Source: Dyella acidisoli
GTDB taxonomy: Bacteria; Pseudomonadota; Gammaproteobacteria; Xanthomonadales; Rhodanobacteraceae
Assembly (NCBI RefSeq): GCF_030160295.1
Contig: NZ_BSOB01000050.1
Location: forward strand, 1 to 64,000
Length of the DNA: 64,000 nucleotides
Direction of reading: 5' to 3'
This document shows, piece after piece, positions 45,665 to 58,722 of the stretch. Every line of letters starts with the position of its first letter. Within the stretch, counting starts at the first letter, position 1. The position numbers and the translations under genes were made by a program. The notes beneath the pieces are model-generated. The model ran no database searches, was not told where the DNA came from, and saw only the letters and a program-made list of their open reading frames with translations.

Positions 45665-45920
45665 TGCGCCGCTTCTTTGCTGTGACGGAGTGTCCGAAAT
45701 GGATTGCCTGAAGTAAGAAGGGGGACATGTTGCCGGCGAGGTTTTTAACGGCAATTTATTTCAAGGTTTATAGATGCGCGCATAGCATCAACTGCGCGCC
45801 GATACTGGCGCGATTCTTACATTACAAGTGCCGCCCGAGCTTGAATGCGCCGGGCGATACGTGTCGCTTTGTCGATGGTCATCCGTTGCTGCAATCGCTT
45901 CTCGCCGCACGAGGTGGACG
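45665..45920. other. Leader region of the terpene synthase
   Basis: No gene seen. It holds the inverted repeat TTGCCG (45730-45735) ... CGGCAA (45749-45754) and an A+T-rich stretch, TTTATTTCAAGGTTTATAGA, next to it. Promoter and operator roles are possible but unproven. Confidence 0.3.
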
Positions 45921-46937
45921 ATGGGAATGGATTCGGTTGACGAGTTGCAGACGCGGACTCCGGCGAGTTCGCGCATGGCTGTGCGCCATGAGCTAAGTCT
46001 TTCGCATGTGAAACTTTCGCCCTATGCCTATGAAGTAGAGCGCGAAACGATTGCGTGGATGGATGCCTCAGGCCTTATTCCTGATGAGCATTGTCTGGAA
46101 AGCGTAAGCAACATGGCGGTGTGGGGATACGCCGGCTTTTCGCATCCCTTTGCCAACAGCGAAGAGCTTTTGCTGTATTCGAAATACATCACTCTATGGT
46201 TGCTCTGGGACGATGTGGTGGTGGAAAGAGCAACGGATCTGAGGGCAGTCTTGCATGGCATGGCGAATGCGTTTCGATGGGATAGTGGCGCCTGGCAGGA
46301 AAAGGACCTCTATCTGCGTGCTTGGAGGTCGATCGTAGATGGCTACAAAGAATTGGGGGTTTCTCCCGACTATCTGTGCCGACTTAATCGAAAGATGGCC
46401 ACCTGGGTGAAGACGGTCGCTCGCGAAAATCATTCCGTGTATTCAGCTAGCGTGGTTAATCCATGGTCCCATCTGCGCAGGCGCCTGGTTACGATCGGTG
46501 TGATTCCCACCGCGCAGCTCCTCGATCTGGATGTTGGCGACGTGGATCGCCTGCCGACGGCCCGGCGCGTGGTGATGGCAGCATCCGCCATCGTCGCCAT
46601 CGTGAATGAACTGGTAAGTGTGGAAAAGGATGCGGATCGCGTAAATCTTGTTGCGCTGGTTCAGAACCGGCATCAATGCGATTTTGAATCAGCTTACGAC
46701 CGGGTGGTTGGCTTGTGCCGCGCGGAGTTGGCGAAACTGTCAACCTTGGTCGATGCACTGCCTGCCGGGCTGCAAGAGTGGGGCGTACTTATGCTTCACA
46801 TGGCCGAGGGCTTCAGTTACTGGCATTTCGTTTGCCCGCGCTATGACCGGAAGCGTATTGCGTGCTGGATTCCATCCACCGTGCCAAAAGCCGCCGGCTC
46901 TCCCGTCGCCGGGGCGGTACCCGTTGTCGTCAGCTGA
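45921..46937 (+). CDS. Class I terpene synthase (terpene cyclase)
   Basis: 338-aa all-helical protein, start at 45921 behind GAGG (45911-45914). An in-frame ATG at 45927 is also possible. The aspartate-rich Mg motif is LLWDDVVVE (D97, D98, E102). The second metal motif is NELVSVEKD (N229, S233, D237, with Asp for the usual Glu). A pyrophosphate-sensor Arg lies in LRRRLVTIG (~186-188) and the C-terminal Arg-Tyr pair is R307-Y308 in FVCPRYDR. By family knowledge such enzymes ionise a C10-C20 isoprenyl diphosphate and cyclise it; the product cannot be told. No P450 or prenyltransferase is nearby. Parts are lower in G+C (~47-53%) than neighbours, hinting at transfer. Confidence 0.85.
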   Translation: MGMDSVDELQTRTPASSRMAVRHELSLSHVKLSPYAYEVERETIAWMDASGLIPDEHCLESVSNMAVWGYAGFSHPFANSEELLLYSKYITLWLLWDDVVVERATDLRAVLHGMANAFRWDSGAWQEKDLYLRAWRSIVDGYKELGVSPDYLCRLNRKMATWVKTVARENHSVYSASVVNPWSHLRRRLVTIGVIPTAQLLDLDVGDVDRLPTARRVVMAASAIVAIVNELVSVEKDADRVNLVALVQNRHQCDFESAYDRVVGLCRAELAKLSTLVDALPAGLQEWGVLMLHMAEGFSYWHFVCPRYDRKRIACWIPSTVPKAAGSPVAGAVPVVVS

Positions 46938-47034
46938 ATCGCTACATGCTGCCGAGCATCAGCCAACTGGGTTTTTGGCAGGCGGAACTGCGCAATTAAC
47001 CAGGAAGTTTGCATTAAAGCCATGCAAGCATCTC

Positions 47035-47061
47035 GCGGCAGGGACGATCTGCCGCTAAAAT
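47035..47061 (+). promoter_or_regulatory. Possible pyrG promoter with adjacent dyad
   Basis: The dyad GCGGCAG-GGACGAT-CTGCCGC abuts TAAAAT (47056-47061), a good -10 box, but no clear -35 box is present. It lies 26 nt before the pyrG ATG. Confidence 0.35.
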
Positions 47062-47066
47062 GCTGA

Positions 47067-50988
<3,922 letters not shown>

Positions 50989-51008
50989 GCGAGGTCGCAC
51001 CTAAAGCC

Positions 51009-51335
51009 ATGTTGCGTTGGGTCGCCTTGATCCTGCTGCTGATGCTGATTGGACTGCAGTTTGAACTGTGGTCCAGTCACGGCGGCATGTCCGAGGTGGC
51101 CAGTTTGCGTGCCGCAGTGAAAAAGCAGCAGGACGAGAACGACAAGCTCACTCAACGCAACCAGGCACTCGCGGCAGACGTGAACGATCTCAAGCATGGC
51201 GAGCAGGCCGTGGAAGCGCGTGCTCGTGGTGAATTGGGCTTGATCAAGCCGGGCGAGACGTTTTATCAGGTAGTGCCGAAGCCGGCGGCGAGTACGGCTG
51301 CGCCAGCAGCTTCCGGCACGAGCAGCGGCAATTGA
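51009..51335 (+). CDS. ftsB: Cell division protein FtsB
   Basis: Bitopic divisome protein, 108 aa, that works with FtsL and FtsQ. One transmembrane helix (ALILLLMLIGLQF, residues ~6-18) is followed by a coiled coil (ASLRAAVKKQQDENDKLTQRN) and the conserved VEARARGELGLIKPGETFYQ. The C-terminus is an Ala/Ser tail. Twenty nt after eno. The stop overlaps the truD start, where most relatives have ispD-ispF. Confidence 0.92.
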   Translation: MLRWVALILLLMLIGLQFELWSSHGGMSEVASLRAAVKKQQDENDKLTQRNQALAADVNDLKHGEQAVEARARGELGLIKPGETFYQVVPKPAASTAAPAASGTSSGN

Positions 51336-52348
51336 ACACGACAGAATCCGAACTTCCGCGTGCCTATGGCACGCCGCCTTTGACAGGCACACTGCGCAGC
51401 ACACCCGAAGACTTCCGCGTTGAGGAAATCCTTGGCTACGACGCCGATGGCGAAGGTGAACATGCTTTGCTGTGGGTGGAGAAACGCGAGGCCAATACCG
51501 ATTGGGTCGCGCGTGAGTTGGCGCGTTTTGCGGGCGTGTCACCGGTGAACGTCGGCTATGCCGGATTGAAGGATCGCCACGCTGTCACGCGGCAGGCTTT
51601 CACCGTGCAGTTGCCTGGCAAGGCCGATCCGGATTGGAGCGCGTTCCCGCACGCCGAAGTCAAAGTGCTCGCAAGCACGCGCCACAAGCGCAAGCTCAAG
51701 CGCGGGGCCTTGCGTGGCAATCGCTTCGTACTGGTATTGCGCGACGTTCGCGGAGATCGCGAGCGTGCAGAAGAGGTGTTGAACAACATCGCCACGCGTG
51801 GCGTACCGAACTATTTCGGAGAACAGCGTTTCGGGCGCGAAGGCGGCAACGTCGCACAGGCGCGGGCGATGTTCGCCGGCCGCCGTGTGGATCGTGACAA
51901 GCGTTCTATCCTGCTATCCGCCGCACGCTCGCACATTTTCAACGGTGTGCTGGCTGCGCGGGTAGAGCGTGATGCGTGGGACAAACCTTTGGAAGGAGAA
52001 ATCTGGTCGCTGGCTGGTTCGCGCTCGTGGTTTGGACCAGAACCATTCGACGATGTGCTTGCCACACGCCTCGCGCAGGGCGATATCCATCCATCGGGGC
52101 CGCTGTGGGGGCAGGGTGATTCACCTGCCGGCGGCGCAGCGGGTGAATTGGAGCATGAGGTTTCCGCCGCGTTTAGCGACTTGACCGAGGGCCTTGCCGC
52201 AGCACGCATGGATCAGGAACGTCGTCCATTACGCTTGCTTGCAAAAGAGTTTCGCTGGCGCTGGCTTGATGATGAGGCGCTAGAGCTAAGCTTCGAATTG
52301 CCCGCTGGCGCCTATGCCACGGTCGTGGCGCGTGAACTGATCGCTTAA
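51332..52348 (+). CDS. truD: tRNA pseudouridine(13) synthase
   Basis: Modifies U13 in tRNA-Glu, 338 aa. It starts with TTG at 51332, overlapping the ftsB stop (TTGA), and no ATG is available near. The catalytic Asp is in GYAGLKDRHAVTRQ, and GNRFVLVLRDV, GVPNYFGEQRFGREGGN and PLRLLAKEFRW are typical. The inserted TRUD domain occupies about residues 150-300. No terminator was seen after it. Confidence 0.94.
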   Translation: MNTTESELPRAYGTPPLTGTLRSTPEDFRVEEILGYDADGEGEHALLWVEKREANTDWVARELARFAGVSPVNVGYAGLKDRHAVTRQAFTVQLPGKADPDWSAFPHAEVKVLASTRHKRKLKRGALRGNRFVLVLRDVRGDRERAEEVLNNIATRGVPNYFGEQRFGREGGNVAQARAMFAGRRVDRDKRSILLSAARSHIFNGVLAARVERDAWDKPLEGEIWSLAGSRSWFGPEPFDDVLATRLAQGDIHPSGPLWGQGDSPAGGAAGELEHEVSAAFSDLTEGLAAARMDQERRPLRLLAKEFRWRWLDDEALELSFELPAGAYATVVARELIA

Positions 52349-52446
52349 ATATTCGTGCCTTGGTTGTAAGCGATTGCACCCATGACAGAAGCAACACCCG
52401 TGTCAGAGTGCGGTGAATCCGAGTTCGTCAGCGGATCTTACTCAGC

Positions 52447-52878
52447 TTAATTAGACGACCGCACCAGGGCCGCTACATCGTTGATGAGTGCGCCATGCGT
52501 GGTGTGTTGTGCGGTAGAGATGTCGTTGCTGGCGTTGAATGGTCGGCTCCGCGGCAGCCAATAGGGAGCCGTTACATAAAACGGGAGGCGACGGAGTGCT
52601 TGCGTGTTGGATACCGGCGTCAACGAAAGATGGATGTTCGAAGGGTTTGTGAATTGGTCAGACGAACCGAGTATCGGAGGGCTGCTTTTCCAGTCGTTGA
52701 TTTGCGCTTGGTTTGCGACCCGTACATTGGACATATGCGCCGCAGTGGTGGATAGCCCAGGTGTGCTTGTCAAGTTCTGGAAGCTCGTGATGGACTTGCT
52801 GGCATCCTGCGCGACGGCTTGAGAAGACAGTGCCAAACCGAAGACTAACCACGCTGCTGCGATGATCTTGCTTCCCAT
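52447..52878 (-). CDS. Small secreted protein of unknown function
   Basis: Start at 52878 (MGSKIIAAAWLVFG) because AAGGAAGG lies 6 nt upstream; 143 aa with a Sec signal cleaved near VAQ-DAS (residue ~23). The mature chain is Ser/Thr/Asn-rich without cysteines and resembles nothing I recognise. Its own strong ribosome site suggests it is really expressed. It sits between truD and the GGCT gene; 52349-52446 holds no other feature. Confidence 0.6.
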   Translation of the reverse strand: MGSKIIAAAWLVFGLALSSQAVAQDASKSITSFQNLTSTPGLSTTAAHMSNVRVANQAQINDWKSSPPILGSSDQFTNPSNIHLSLTPVSNTQALRRLPFYVTAPYWLPRSRPFNASNDISTAQHTTHGALINDVAALVRSSN

Positions 52879-53049
52879 AAGTACCTTCCTTGCGATGCCG
52901 TTGGCTGGGTGATTCGTTGTCTGTCGCTCAGCGTCTAGGCTAGCAAAAGATGCCATGTGTGATGGTTGTCCTTTACATGTCATACGGATGCTGTTCATAA
53001 GTGAACGACCTTGCTCACGGTGTGGCGGCAGCGTGTGCGACACAGTTGA

Positions 53050-53415
53050 TCAAGCTGACGTCGCATCGTGCGATATGTCCTGGCGCGCATCCACGTAGAC
53101 CCAGGCTTGCACTCCGGAAGCCAACGTCACGGCGATGCGTTTGTAGTCGTCGACTTCATAGTCATCCGCTTGCGCGAGTTCGGCGTCGGTGATGTCGAAG
53201 ACGGTGCCACTGACACAATCGTTCGGCTTGCCGGTAAATACCAGGATCGGATGGTGAGTCTTGCCGCTGGTGGCGACCACGTCTGGATCGTCTATCTCGA
53301 CCTCGGTTTGAACGAAGCCGGTCAGCTGATCGCGATGGCCGGTGAGGATGCGGCCGAAGGTGGCGAGTTGCACGTCTTCCTGCTGGAGCGTGCCGTATGA
53401 AAAAAGCTTGGGCAT
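53050..53415 (-). CDS. Gamma-glutamylcyclotransferase-like (AIG2/YtfP) protein
   Basis: 121-aa single-domain protein. The N-terminal FSYGTLQ is the conserved YGxL substrate loop, and ADDYEVDDYKRIAV contains the acidic residue region of the cyclotransferase fold. AIG2-like proteins include gamma-glutamylamine cyclotransferases; the bacterial substrate is unknown. It follows the Smr gene by 10 nt on the same strand, so the two are probably co-transcribed. Confidence 0.85.
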   Translation of the reverse strand: MPKLFSYGTLQQEDVQLATFGRILTGHRDQLTGFVQTEVEIDDPDVVATSGKTHHPILVFTGKPNDCVSGTVFDITDAELAQADDYEVDDYKRIAVTLASGVQAWVYVDARQDISHDATSA

Positions 53416-53425
53416 AGAAGGCCAT

Positions 53426-53971
53426 CTATCCTTTCAGCAATACCACTACAGCTCCCGTACCGCCCTGCATGGGACGTGCGGAAGCAAACGCGATCACGTC
53501 GTCGCGTCGACGTAGCAGGCGATCCGTCAAAACCTTCAGAACTGGGCCGGACGATTTGGAGCGCAAGCCCTTGCCATGCACGATGCGCACGCAATGGAAG
53601 CCACGTTCGGCAGCTTGCGCAAGAAATTCGGCAATGGTGGCTTGCGCCGCCGCAGCGTTCATTTGGTGCAGGTCGATGTCGTCCTGCACGCTGAATTGTC
53701 CGCGCTTGAGTTGGCGCAACAGTTTCGGCGGATAGCCGTCGCGCAGGTAGCTAAGTTCTTCACCCACCTCCATCAGGCCGGGGTCGAAAGCCATGTCCAG
53801 CAGTTCGCCTGGCACGGCAGCCTCGTCGGCTTCCAGCATGTACGGGTGAGGTTCCGGCTTTGGACTGGCCGGCGGGGGCTCGACGGGGTCGAGTTGGCGT
53901 ATCTCGCCGATGGCCTCGCGGAACATGCGGCTGTCCTCGTCGCTCACGGTGGCGGGATGGCGGCGTTTCAT
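53426..53971 (-). CDS. Smr-domain protein
   Basis: 181 aa from the ATG at 53971 (MKRRHPATVSDEDSR). The first half is acidic and Pro-rich, probably disordered. The Smr domain spans about residues 95-181 with DDIDLHQMNAAAAQATI, VRIVHGKGLRS and FASARPMQGGTGAVVVLL. Smr domains bind or cleave nucleic acids; this short form resembles the E. coli YdaL/YfcN-type proteins. Divergent from surE across a 165-bp gap (53972-54136). Confidence 0.9.
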   Translation of the reverse strand: MKRRHPATVSDEDSRMFREAIGEIRQLDPVEPPPASPKPEPHPYMLEADEAAVPGELLDMAFDPGLMEVGEELSYLRDGYPPKLLRQLKRGQFSVQDDIDLHQMNAAAAQATIAEFLAQAAERGFHCVRIVHGKGLRSKSSGPVLKVLTDRLLRRRDDVIAFASARPMQGGTGAVVVLLKG

Positions 53972-54136
53972 AGTAGCTATCGTAGCGAATGCGTCGTCGC
54001 GACGGTGAAGATGGGATGTATGCAATCCGGCAAAATCGCCGGTGAAACAAACGGTCGGCTAAGTTAGACTCCTAAAACTAGGGTGCGTGCAGCTTATCTG
54101 CTGGCCGTGTGCCGGGTAGTCAACCTCTAACGGATC

Positions 54137-54928
54137 ATGATGCGAGTTCTGGTTTCCAATGACGATGGCGTAGATGCGCCGGGTATCCGTGTGCTCGCCG
54201 AGCGCCTCGGTGCGGTCGGCCAGGTCACCGTAGTGGCGCCGGACCGCGACCGCTCGGGAGCCAGCAATTCGCTCACCCTCGATGCGCCGATTCGCGTCTC
54301 ACGCATGGACAACGGTTATTACCGCGTAGTGGGTACGCCTACCGATTGCGTGCATATCGCGCTGGCCGGCATGCTCGATTACGAGCCGGACATCGTCGTC
54401 TCAGGCATCAACAACTCCGCCAATCTTGGCGACGACGTGATTTATTCCGGCACCGTGTCGGCGGCGATGGAGGGACGCTTCCTCGGTCTGCCGGCGATCG
54501 CCGTGTCGCTGGTCAGCAAAGATCACAAGGGCGAGCATTACGAATCGGCTGCCAAGGCCGTGCTGCTGCTGATGGAGCGCCTGCTGGTCGATCCGCTGCC
54601 GGCCGATACCATTCTCAATGTCAACGTGCCGGATCTTCGGTGGGAAGATATCCGCGGTTTCGAAACCACACGCCTTGGCAAGCGCCACCGTTCCGCGCCA
54701 TGCATCAAGCAGACCGATCCGCGCGGCAAGCCGATCTGGTGGATCGGTCCGGCGGGTGACGTGGACGACGCTGGGCCGGGCACGGATTTCGATGCCGTGC
54801 GGCGCGGCTACATTTCGGTCACGCCCATCCATGTCGATCTCACCCGCTTCCAGGCGCTGGAGAAAGTCGGCAGTTGGGTGCGCGCGTTGAGCGACGGCAT
54901 GAACCAGGAAAACGGTAAGGCTGCATGA
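54137..54928 (+). CDS. surE: 5'/3'-nucleotidase SurE
   Basis: Stationary-phase survival phosphatase, 263 aa, hydrolysing nucleoside monophosphates. The metal-binding N-terminus is [13 protein letters not shown], then [27 protein letters not shown] and [19 protein letters not shown]. Two adjacent ATG codons at 54137 and 54140 could start it. Overlaps pcm by 4 nt. Confidence 0.95.
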   Translation: MMRVLVSNDDGVDAPGIRVLAERLGAVGQVTVVAPDRDRSGASNSLTLDAPIRVSRMDNGYYRVVGTPTDCVHIALAGMLDYEPDIVVSGINNSANLGDDVIYSGTVSAAMEGRFLGLPAIAVSLVSKDHKGEHYESAAKAVLLLMERLLVDPLPADTILNVNVPDLRWEDIRGFETTRLGKRHRSAPCIKQTDPRGKPIWWIGPAGDVDDAGPGTDFDAVRRGYISVTPIHVDLTRFQALEKVGSWVRALSDGMNQENGKAA

Positions 54929-55617
54929 TTCATCCGTTGCCGCCATCTGCTTTGAAAGGCGAGGGCATGACCTCGCAGCGCGCACGCGACCGGCTCATCG
55001 CAAAATTGAAGGAAGAGGGTATTCGCGACCAGCGCGTGCTCGATGTGATGCGTAATCTGCCGCGTCACCACTTCATCGATCAGGCGTTGCATTCGCGCGC
55101 TTACGAGAACACTGCACTGCCAATCGGCCACGGGCAAACCATCTCGCAGCCGTGGGTGGTTGCGCGCATGACGGAAGCGTTGCTCGAACCTTTCGATCTC
55201 AAATCGGGCCGGCCACAAAAAGTGCTGGAAATCGGCACGGGCTCCGGCTATCAGGCCGTGGTGCTGGCGCAACTGGTGCCGCAGCTTTACACGGTGGAGC
55301 GCATCGAGGAATTGCTGCGCCAGGCGCGGCGTCGCTTCCGTCAGCTCGGTCTCGAAAACATCCGCTCTCGCCACGATGACGGCAAGCTCGGTTGGCCCGT
55401 CGAGGCTCCGTTCGATGCGATCATCCTCACTGCGGCGGGTGATGCCATTCCCTCTCAGATTCTCGATCAGTTGGCTCCCGACGGTGTGCTGGTTGCACCG
55501 GTCGGGTCTCCCAGCAGTCAAACCTTGATCCGCATGCGCGGCGATGGAAAAGGCGATTTCATGCAGGAAGAACTAGCAGCGGTGAGTTTCGTACCTTTGC
55601 TGGGTGGTATCGGCTGA
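54925..55617 (+). CDS. pcm: Protein-L-isoaspartate O-methyltransferase
   Basis: SAM-dependent repair enzyme for isoaspartyl residues, 230 aa. [20 protein letters not shown] and [15 protein letters not shown] are substrate regions; SAM motif I is [18 protein letters not shown]. Starts inside the surE stop, and the last base of its stop is shared with the next ATG. An internal ATG at 54967 would give a more usual length, but coupling favours 54925. Confidence 0.94.
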   Translation: MIHPLPPSALKGEGMTSQRARDRLIAKLKEEGIRDQRVLDVMRNLPRHHFIDQALHSRAYENTALPIGHGQTISQPWVVARMTEALLEPFDLKSGRPQKVLEIGTGSGYQAVVLAQLVPQLYTVERIEELLRQARRRFRQLGLENIRSRHDDGKLGWPVEAPFDAIILTAAGDAIPSQILDQLAPDGVLVAPVGSPSSQTLIRMRGDGKGDFMQEELAAVSFVPLLGGIG

Positions 55618-56225
55618 TGCGGCTCTTTGGAAAGCTTTATGCGCGCGTTCTGGTTTGGGCGCGCGACCGTCGGGCGGTGTATTACCTGTGCGGCCTGAGT
55701 TTTGTGGAAGCCTTTATCTTCCCAATCATGCCGGAAGTGATGCTGGCGCCGATGATGCTGGGCAAACGGCATCGGGCGTTTTTCTACGCCAACCTCAGCC
55801 TGCTCTTCTCGCTGCTGGGTTCGTTGGTGGGGTACGCGTTGGGGCATTGGGCTTTCCATGCGCTTACGCCACTGCTGCAATCCCTCCATCTGTACGACTC
55901 GATCGAGCGTGGCGTGGAAAGCCTGCGCGCGCAGATGAACCAGCATTGGCTGGAACTCTTGCTGGTATTGATGCTCGCCGCGCTGCAGCCGGTGGTGCCG
56001 ATGAAGTTCGTCACCTGGGCATCGGGCATCGTCGGCGTCCCGGTGATTCCGTTCTTGGTTTGCATTCTGCTTGGGCGCGGAAAGCGTGTTTGGGTGCTGG
56101 CTTTGCTGATCCGCCTGTTTGGCGAACGCGCGGAGCGCATTCTGCATAAGCACATCGAGTGGATTGGCTGGGCGGCGCTTATCGTATTAGCGGGCCTTGC
56201 CGGGTGGTGGGTGCTGAAGCATTAA
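55617..56225 (+). CDS. YqaA-family membrane protein
   Basis: 202-aa SNARE-associated/DedA-related inner-membrane protein with hydrophobic segments at about 20-45, 58-80, 115-140 and 180-198. FVEAFIFPIMPEVMLAPM and the C-terminal region are typical of YqaA. It sits in the conserved surE-pcm-yqaA-nlpD order. Function is unproven; DedA relatives act in lipid or envelope homeostasis. Confidence 0.88.
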   Translation: MRLFGKLYARVLVWARDRRAVYYLCGLSFVEAFIFPIMPEVMLAPMMLGKRHRAFFYANLSLLFSLLGSLVGYALGHWAFHALTPLLQSLHLYDSIERGVESLRAQMNQHWLELLLVLMLAALQPVVPMKFVTWASGIVGVPVIPFLVCILLGRGKRVWVLALLIRLFGERAERILHKHIEWIGWAALIVLAGLAGWWVLKH

Positions 56226-56253
56226 CGGGCGGCGATGGTTCCGTTTCGATCGC

Positions 56254-57270
56254 ATGAAAACTCCGCGCGACCTCGTTATGCTGGCACGCATGAATGAATG
56301 GAAGCGATGGTCCGCACTTGCCGCTATAGCGTTACTCATGACCGGCTGCAGCACGGTGGTGGTGCAGCCGCCAGCGAATGCGCCGGTAGTCACCCCGCGC
56401 CCGATGCCGATGCAGCAGCCCGGCACGTACACGGTGACCAAAGGCGACACGCTTTACTCCATCGCATTCCGTAACGGCACCGATTTTCGCGAAGTGGCCA
56501 GGTTGAATGGCATCGCACAGCCGTACACGATTTGGCCCGGGCAGGTGTTGAAGCTGCCGGGACGTGGTGCAGGTGCCGAGCCGCTTGCTGCACACGCGTC
56601 GCCAGCGGTTGCCGTCGCTAAGGCACCTTCGTCTTCTGTCCCGCCACCGCCGACAACCACAGCGCCGGTGTTCCAGACGGTCGAAGCCACACCTGCGCCG
56701 GAGAGGTCACAGTCAGCACCATCACCCGCACACGCAAGCTCTGTGGCCCCCGTTTCCGTGGCGGCCGTGCATCCTGCGCCAGCGCTGCATAACACGGTGG
56801 CGCCAGCCGCCGCTGCTCCCAGTAATCCACCGCCAGCAGCAGTGGTAGCGCCGGCGCCACCGGTCGTGGCAAGGACAAGCGGGGGCACGCGCAGCGCGGG
56901 CGGCGTGAAATGGCGTTGGCCGGCGTCCGGCCAGATCATCGGACGCTTTCAGTCCAGCGCGGCGATTCCAGGCATCGACATCGCAGGCAAAGAAGGCGAT
57001 TCCGTGGTTGCCGCCGCTGACGGCACGGTGGTGTACAGCGGTAATGGCTTGGTGGGTTACGGCGAGCTGATCATCATCAAACACAACGACAGCTTCCTCT
57101 CCGCGTATGGTCACAACCGCAAGCGGCTGGTCACCGAAGGGCAGCAGGTGAAGGCGGGGCAGCAGATTGCTGAGATGGGCTCGAGCGGCAGTTCGCGCGA
57201 TGAATTGCAGTTCCAGATCCGCAAAGACGGCAATCCTGTGGATCCGCTCGATTATCTGCCGTCGCGTTGA
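56254..57270 (+). CDS. nlpD: NlpD-like LysM/M23 lipoprotein
   Basis: Envelope lipoprotein that activates amidases during cell separation. 338 aa from 56254, but ATG 56290 (MNEWKRWSALAA) gives a more standard lipoprotein signal ending LLMTGCS. LysM at about residues 57-103 (YTVTKGDTLYSIAFRNGTDF ... PGQVLKLPG). A long Pro/Ala/Val linker follows. The M23 domain (WPASGQIIGRF to the end) lacks the zinc His of active peptidases (GIDIAG, SAYGHN, ELQFQIR), as in E. coli NlpD. rpoS does not follow here. Confidence 0.9.
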   Translation: MKTPRDLVMLARMNEWKRWSALAAIALLMTGCSTVVVQPPANAPVVTPRPMPMQQPGTYTVTKGDTLYSIAFRNGTDFREVARLNGIAQPYTIWPGQVLKLPGRGAGAEPLAAHASPAVAVAKAPSSSVPPPPTTTAPVFQTVEATPAPERSQSAPSPAHASSVAPVSVAAVHPAPALHNTVAPAAAAPSNPPPAAVVAPAPPVVARTSGGTRSAGGVKWRWPASGQIIGRFQSSAAIPGIDIAGKEGDSVVAAADGTVVYSGNGLVGYGELIIIKHNDSFLSAYGHNRKRLVTEGQQVKAGQQIAEMGSSGSSRDELQFQIRKDGNPVDPLDYLPSR

Positions 57271-57306
57271 GTCGTTGTTCCTTCTCCGTGGACGGGAGAG
57301 GGAAGC

Positions 57307-57684
57307 TCAAGCGGCCGGAAGAATGAATGCCGCGACCACGCGCCGCCCTTCACTGGCGAGCAGATCGTAGGTACGCGCAGCGGCGGCGTTGTCCATCACC
57401 TCAATCCCCACACCCTTGCGCAGAAAACCCGCCATGAACGCAGCCGGCGGAAACTGTTGACGAGTGCCGGTGCCAAGCAGCACGACTTCGGGCTTTAGTT
57501 CGAGCACTGACTCGACATGGTCATCACTCAAGGCCTGGGCATTGTTGACTGGCCACTGTTCTACCGCACGCTGGGGCGAAAGCAGAAAACTCTCGGTCAA
57601 TTCGCGGTCGACCACGGTGATAGCGCGCTCAGTGACGCGGCGGACGAATAGGTAATCCCCGTGGCGGTCCAGAGAGAGATCCAT
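57307..57684 (-). CDS. Mth938-like (DUF498) domain protein
   Basis: 125 aa from ATG 57684 (MDLSLDRHGDYLFVRR) with GAGGA upstream. The single Mth938/AAMDC-type domain shows ESVLELKPEVVLLGTGTRQ, PPAAFMAGFLRKGVGIEVMD and AAARTYDLLASEGRRVVAAF. The family is related to mitochondrial NDUFAF3; its bacterial role is unknown. It follows yhbY by 10 nt and is probably co-transcribed. Confidence 0.87.
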   Translation of the reverse strand: MDLSLDRHGDYLFVRRVTERAITVVDRELTESFLLSPQRAVEQWPVNNAQALSDDHVESVLELKPEVVLLGTGTRQQFPPAAFMAGFLRKGVGIEVMDNAAAARTYDLLASEGRRVVAAFILPAA

Positions 57685-57694
57685 GACTGCGTCC

Positions 57695-57991
57695 TCAACG
57701 CGGCAGGGCAAGCCGCGGATCGTCCTCATTGCGGCGAAAGAGCACCACGATGTGGCCGATCTCCTGGACGTTCTCCGCTTTAGTGCCGTCGATCAGCACC
57801 TGGATCTGCTCCTCGCGCTGCTCTTTGTCACCACCGGACAGCTTCACTTTCACGAGTTCGTGATGTGAGAGCGCCAGATCCAGCTCCTTCACCACCGCCT
57901 CGGTGGCGCCTTTGGCGCCGAGCAGAATCACCGGATGGAGGTCGTGTGCGAGGCTTCGCAAGTAGCGTCGCTGCGAGGGAGAAATGGGCAT
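57695..57991 (-). CDS. yhbY: Ribosome-assembly RNA-binding protein YhbY
   Basis: 98-aa CRM-domain protein binding pre-50S ribosomal [53 protein letters not shown] and the C-terminal [12 protein letters not shown] match the family. It is divergent from rlmE-ftsH, the conserved gammaproteobacterial arrangement. Confidence 0.93.
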   Translation of the reverse strand: MPISPSQRRYLRSLAHDLHPVILLGAKGATEAVVKELDLALSHHELVKVKLSGGDKEQREEQIQVLIDGTKAENVQEIGHIVVLFRRNEDDPRLALPR

Positions 57992-58071
57992 GTATTCAGT
58001 CTCAGAGTTACAGCTGGATAATCGTAAAGGGTATCATGTCCATCCCCTGTTCCCGGTCCAATAGCCGACCC

Positions 58072-58722
58072 ATGCCTCGCAGCAAGAGCAGTTCCCGCTG
58101 GCTGCGGGAGCATTTCGATGACGTCTATGTCAAAAAGGCCCAAGCCGAGGGCCTGCGTTCGCGCGCGGTGTTCAAGCTGGAAGAGCTGGTCGACCGCGAT
58201 CATCTGCTGAAGCCTGGCATGCGCGTAGTCGACCTGGGCGCGGCGCCCGGCGGCTGGTCGCAGTTCGTCCGGCAGCGCCTGGGTGATAGTGGTACTGTGG
58301 TGGCGCTGGACATCCTGCCGATGCAGGGAATTGCCGGCGTGGATTTCCTGCAAGGCGACTTCCGTGAAGAAACTGTTCTGCGTGCACTGGAAGCACGCTT
58401 GGATGGCCAAAAGGTCGATCTTGTGCTGTCGGACATGGCCCCCAATATGAGTGGTGTAGCACTGGCCGATCAGATCCGGGCAATGGATCTGGCGGAACTG
58501 GCGCTTGATTTCGGCAGGCACTGGCTCAAACCGGGCGGAGCGTTTCTAATCAAGCTATTCCAGGGAACAGGCTTCGATGATTACTTGCGCACCTTGCGCG
58601 CCGAGTTCTCGCGCGTAAGTATGCGTAAACCCAAGGCCTCCCGCGCGCGTTCGCGTGAGGTATATGCGCTGGCCACCGGCTATCGACCGGCTGGCCGGCA
58701 AACTGGCGAGACCCGCGCATGA
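58072..58722 (+). CDS. rlmE: 23S rRNA (uridine-2'-O)-methyltransferase RlmE
   Basis: Methylates U2552 of 23S rRNA, 216 aa. SAM site [20 protein letters not shown], plus [10 protein letters not shown] and the K-D-K-E residues ([21 protein letters not shown]). The start at 58072 ([15 protein letters not shown]) matches the usual N-terminus, but ATG 58036, 12 codons upstream, has the better ribosome site (AAAGGG), so a slightly longer protein is possible. Overlaps ftsH by 4 nt. Confidence 0.93.
   Translation: MPRSKSSSRWLREHFDDVYVKKAQAEGLRSRAVFKLEELVDRDHLLKPGMRVVDLGAAPGGWSQFVRQRLGDSGTVVALDILPMQGIAGVDFLQGDFREETVLRALEARLDGQKVDLVLSDMAPNMSGVALADQIRAMDLAELALDFGRHWLKPGGAFLIKLFQGTGFDDYLRTLRAEFSRVSMRKPKASRARSREVYALATGYRPAGRQTGETRA

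Noticed and set aside
53050-54067. Several plus-strand frames over the GGCT and Smr genes
   Set aside because: Minus-strand frames have recognisable domains (YGTL; Smr HGKG); the plus frames do not.
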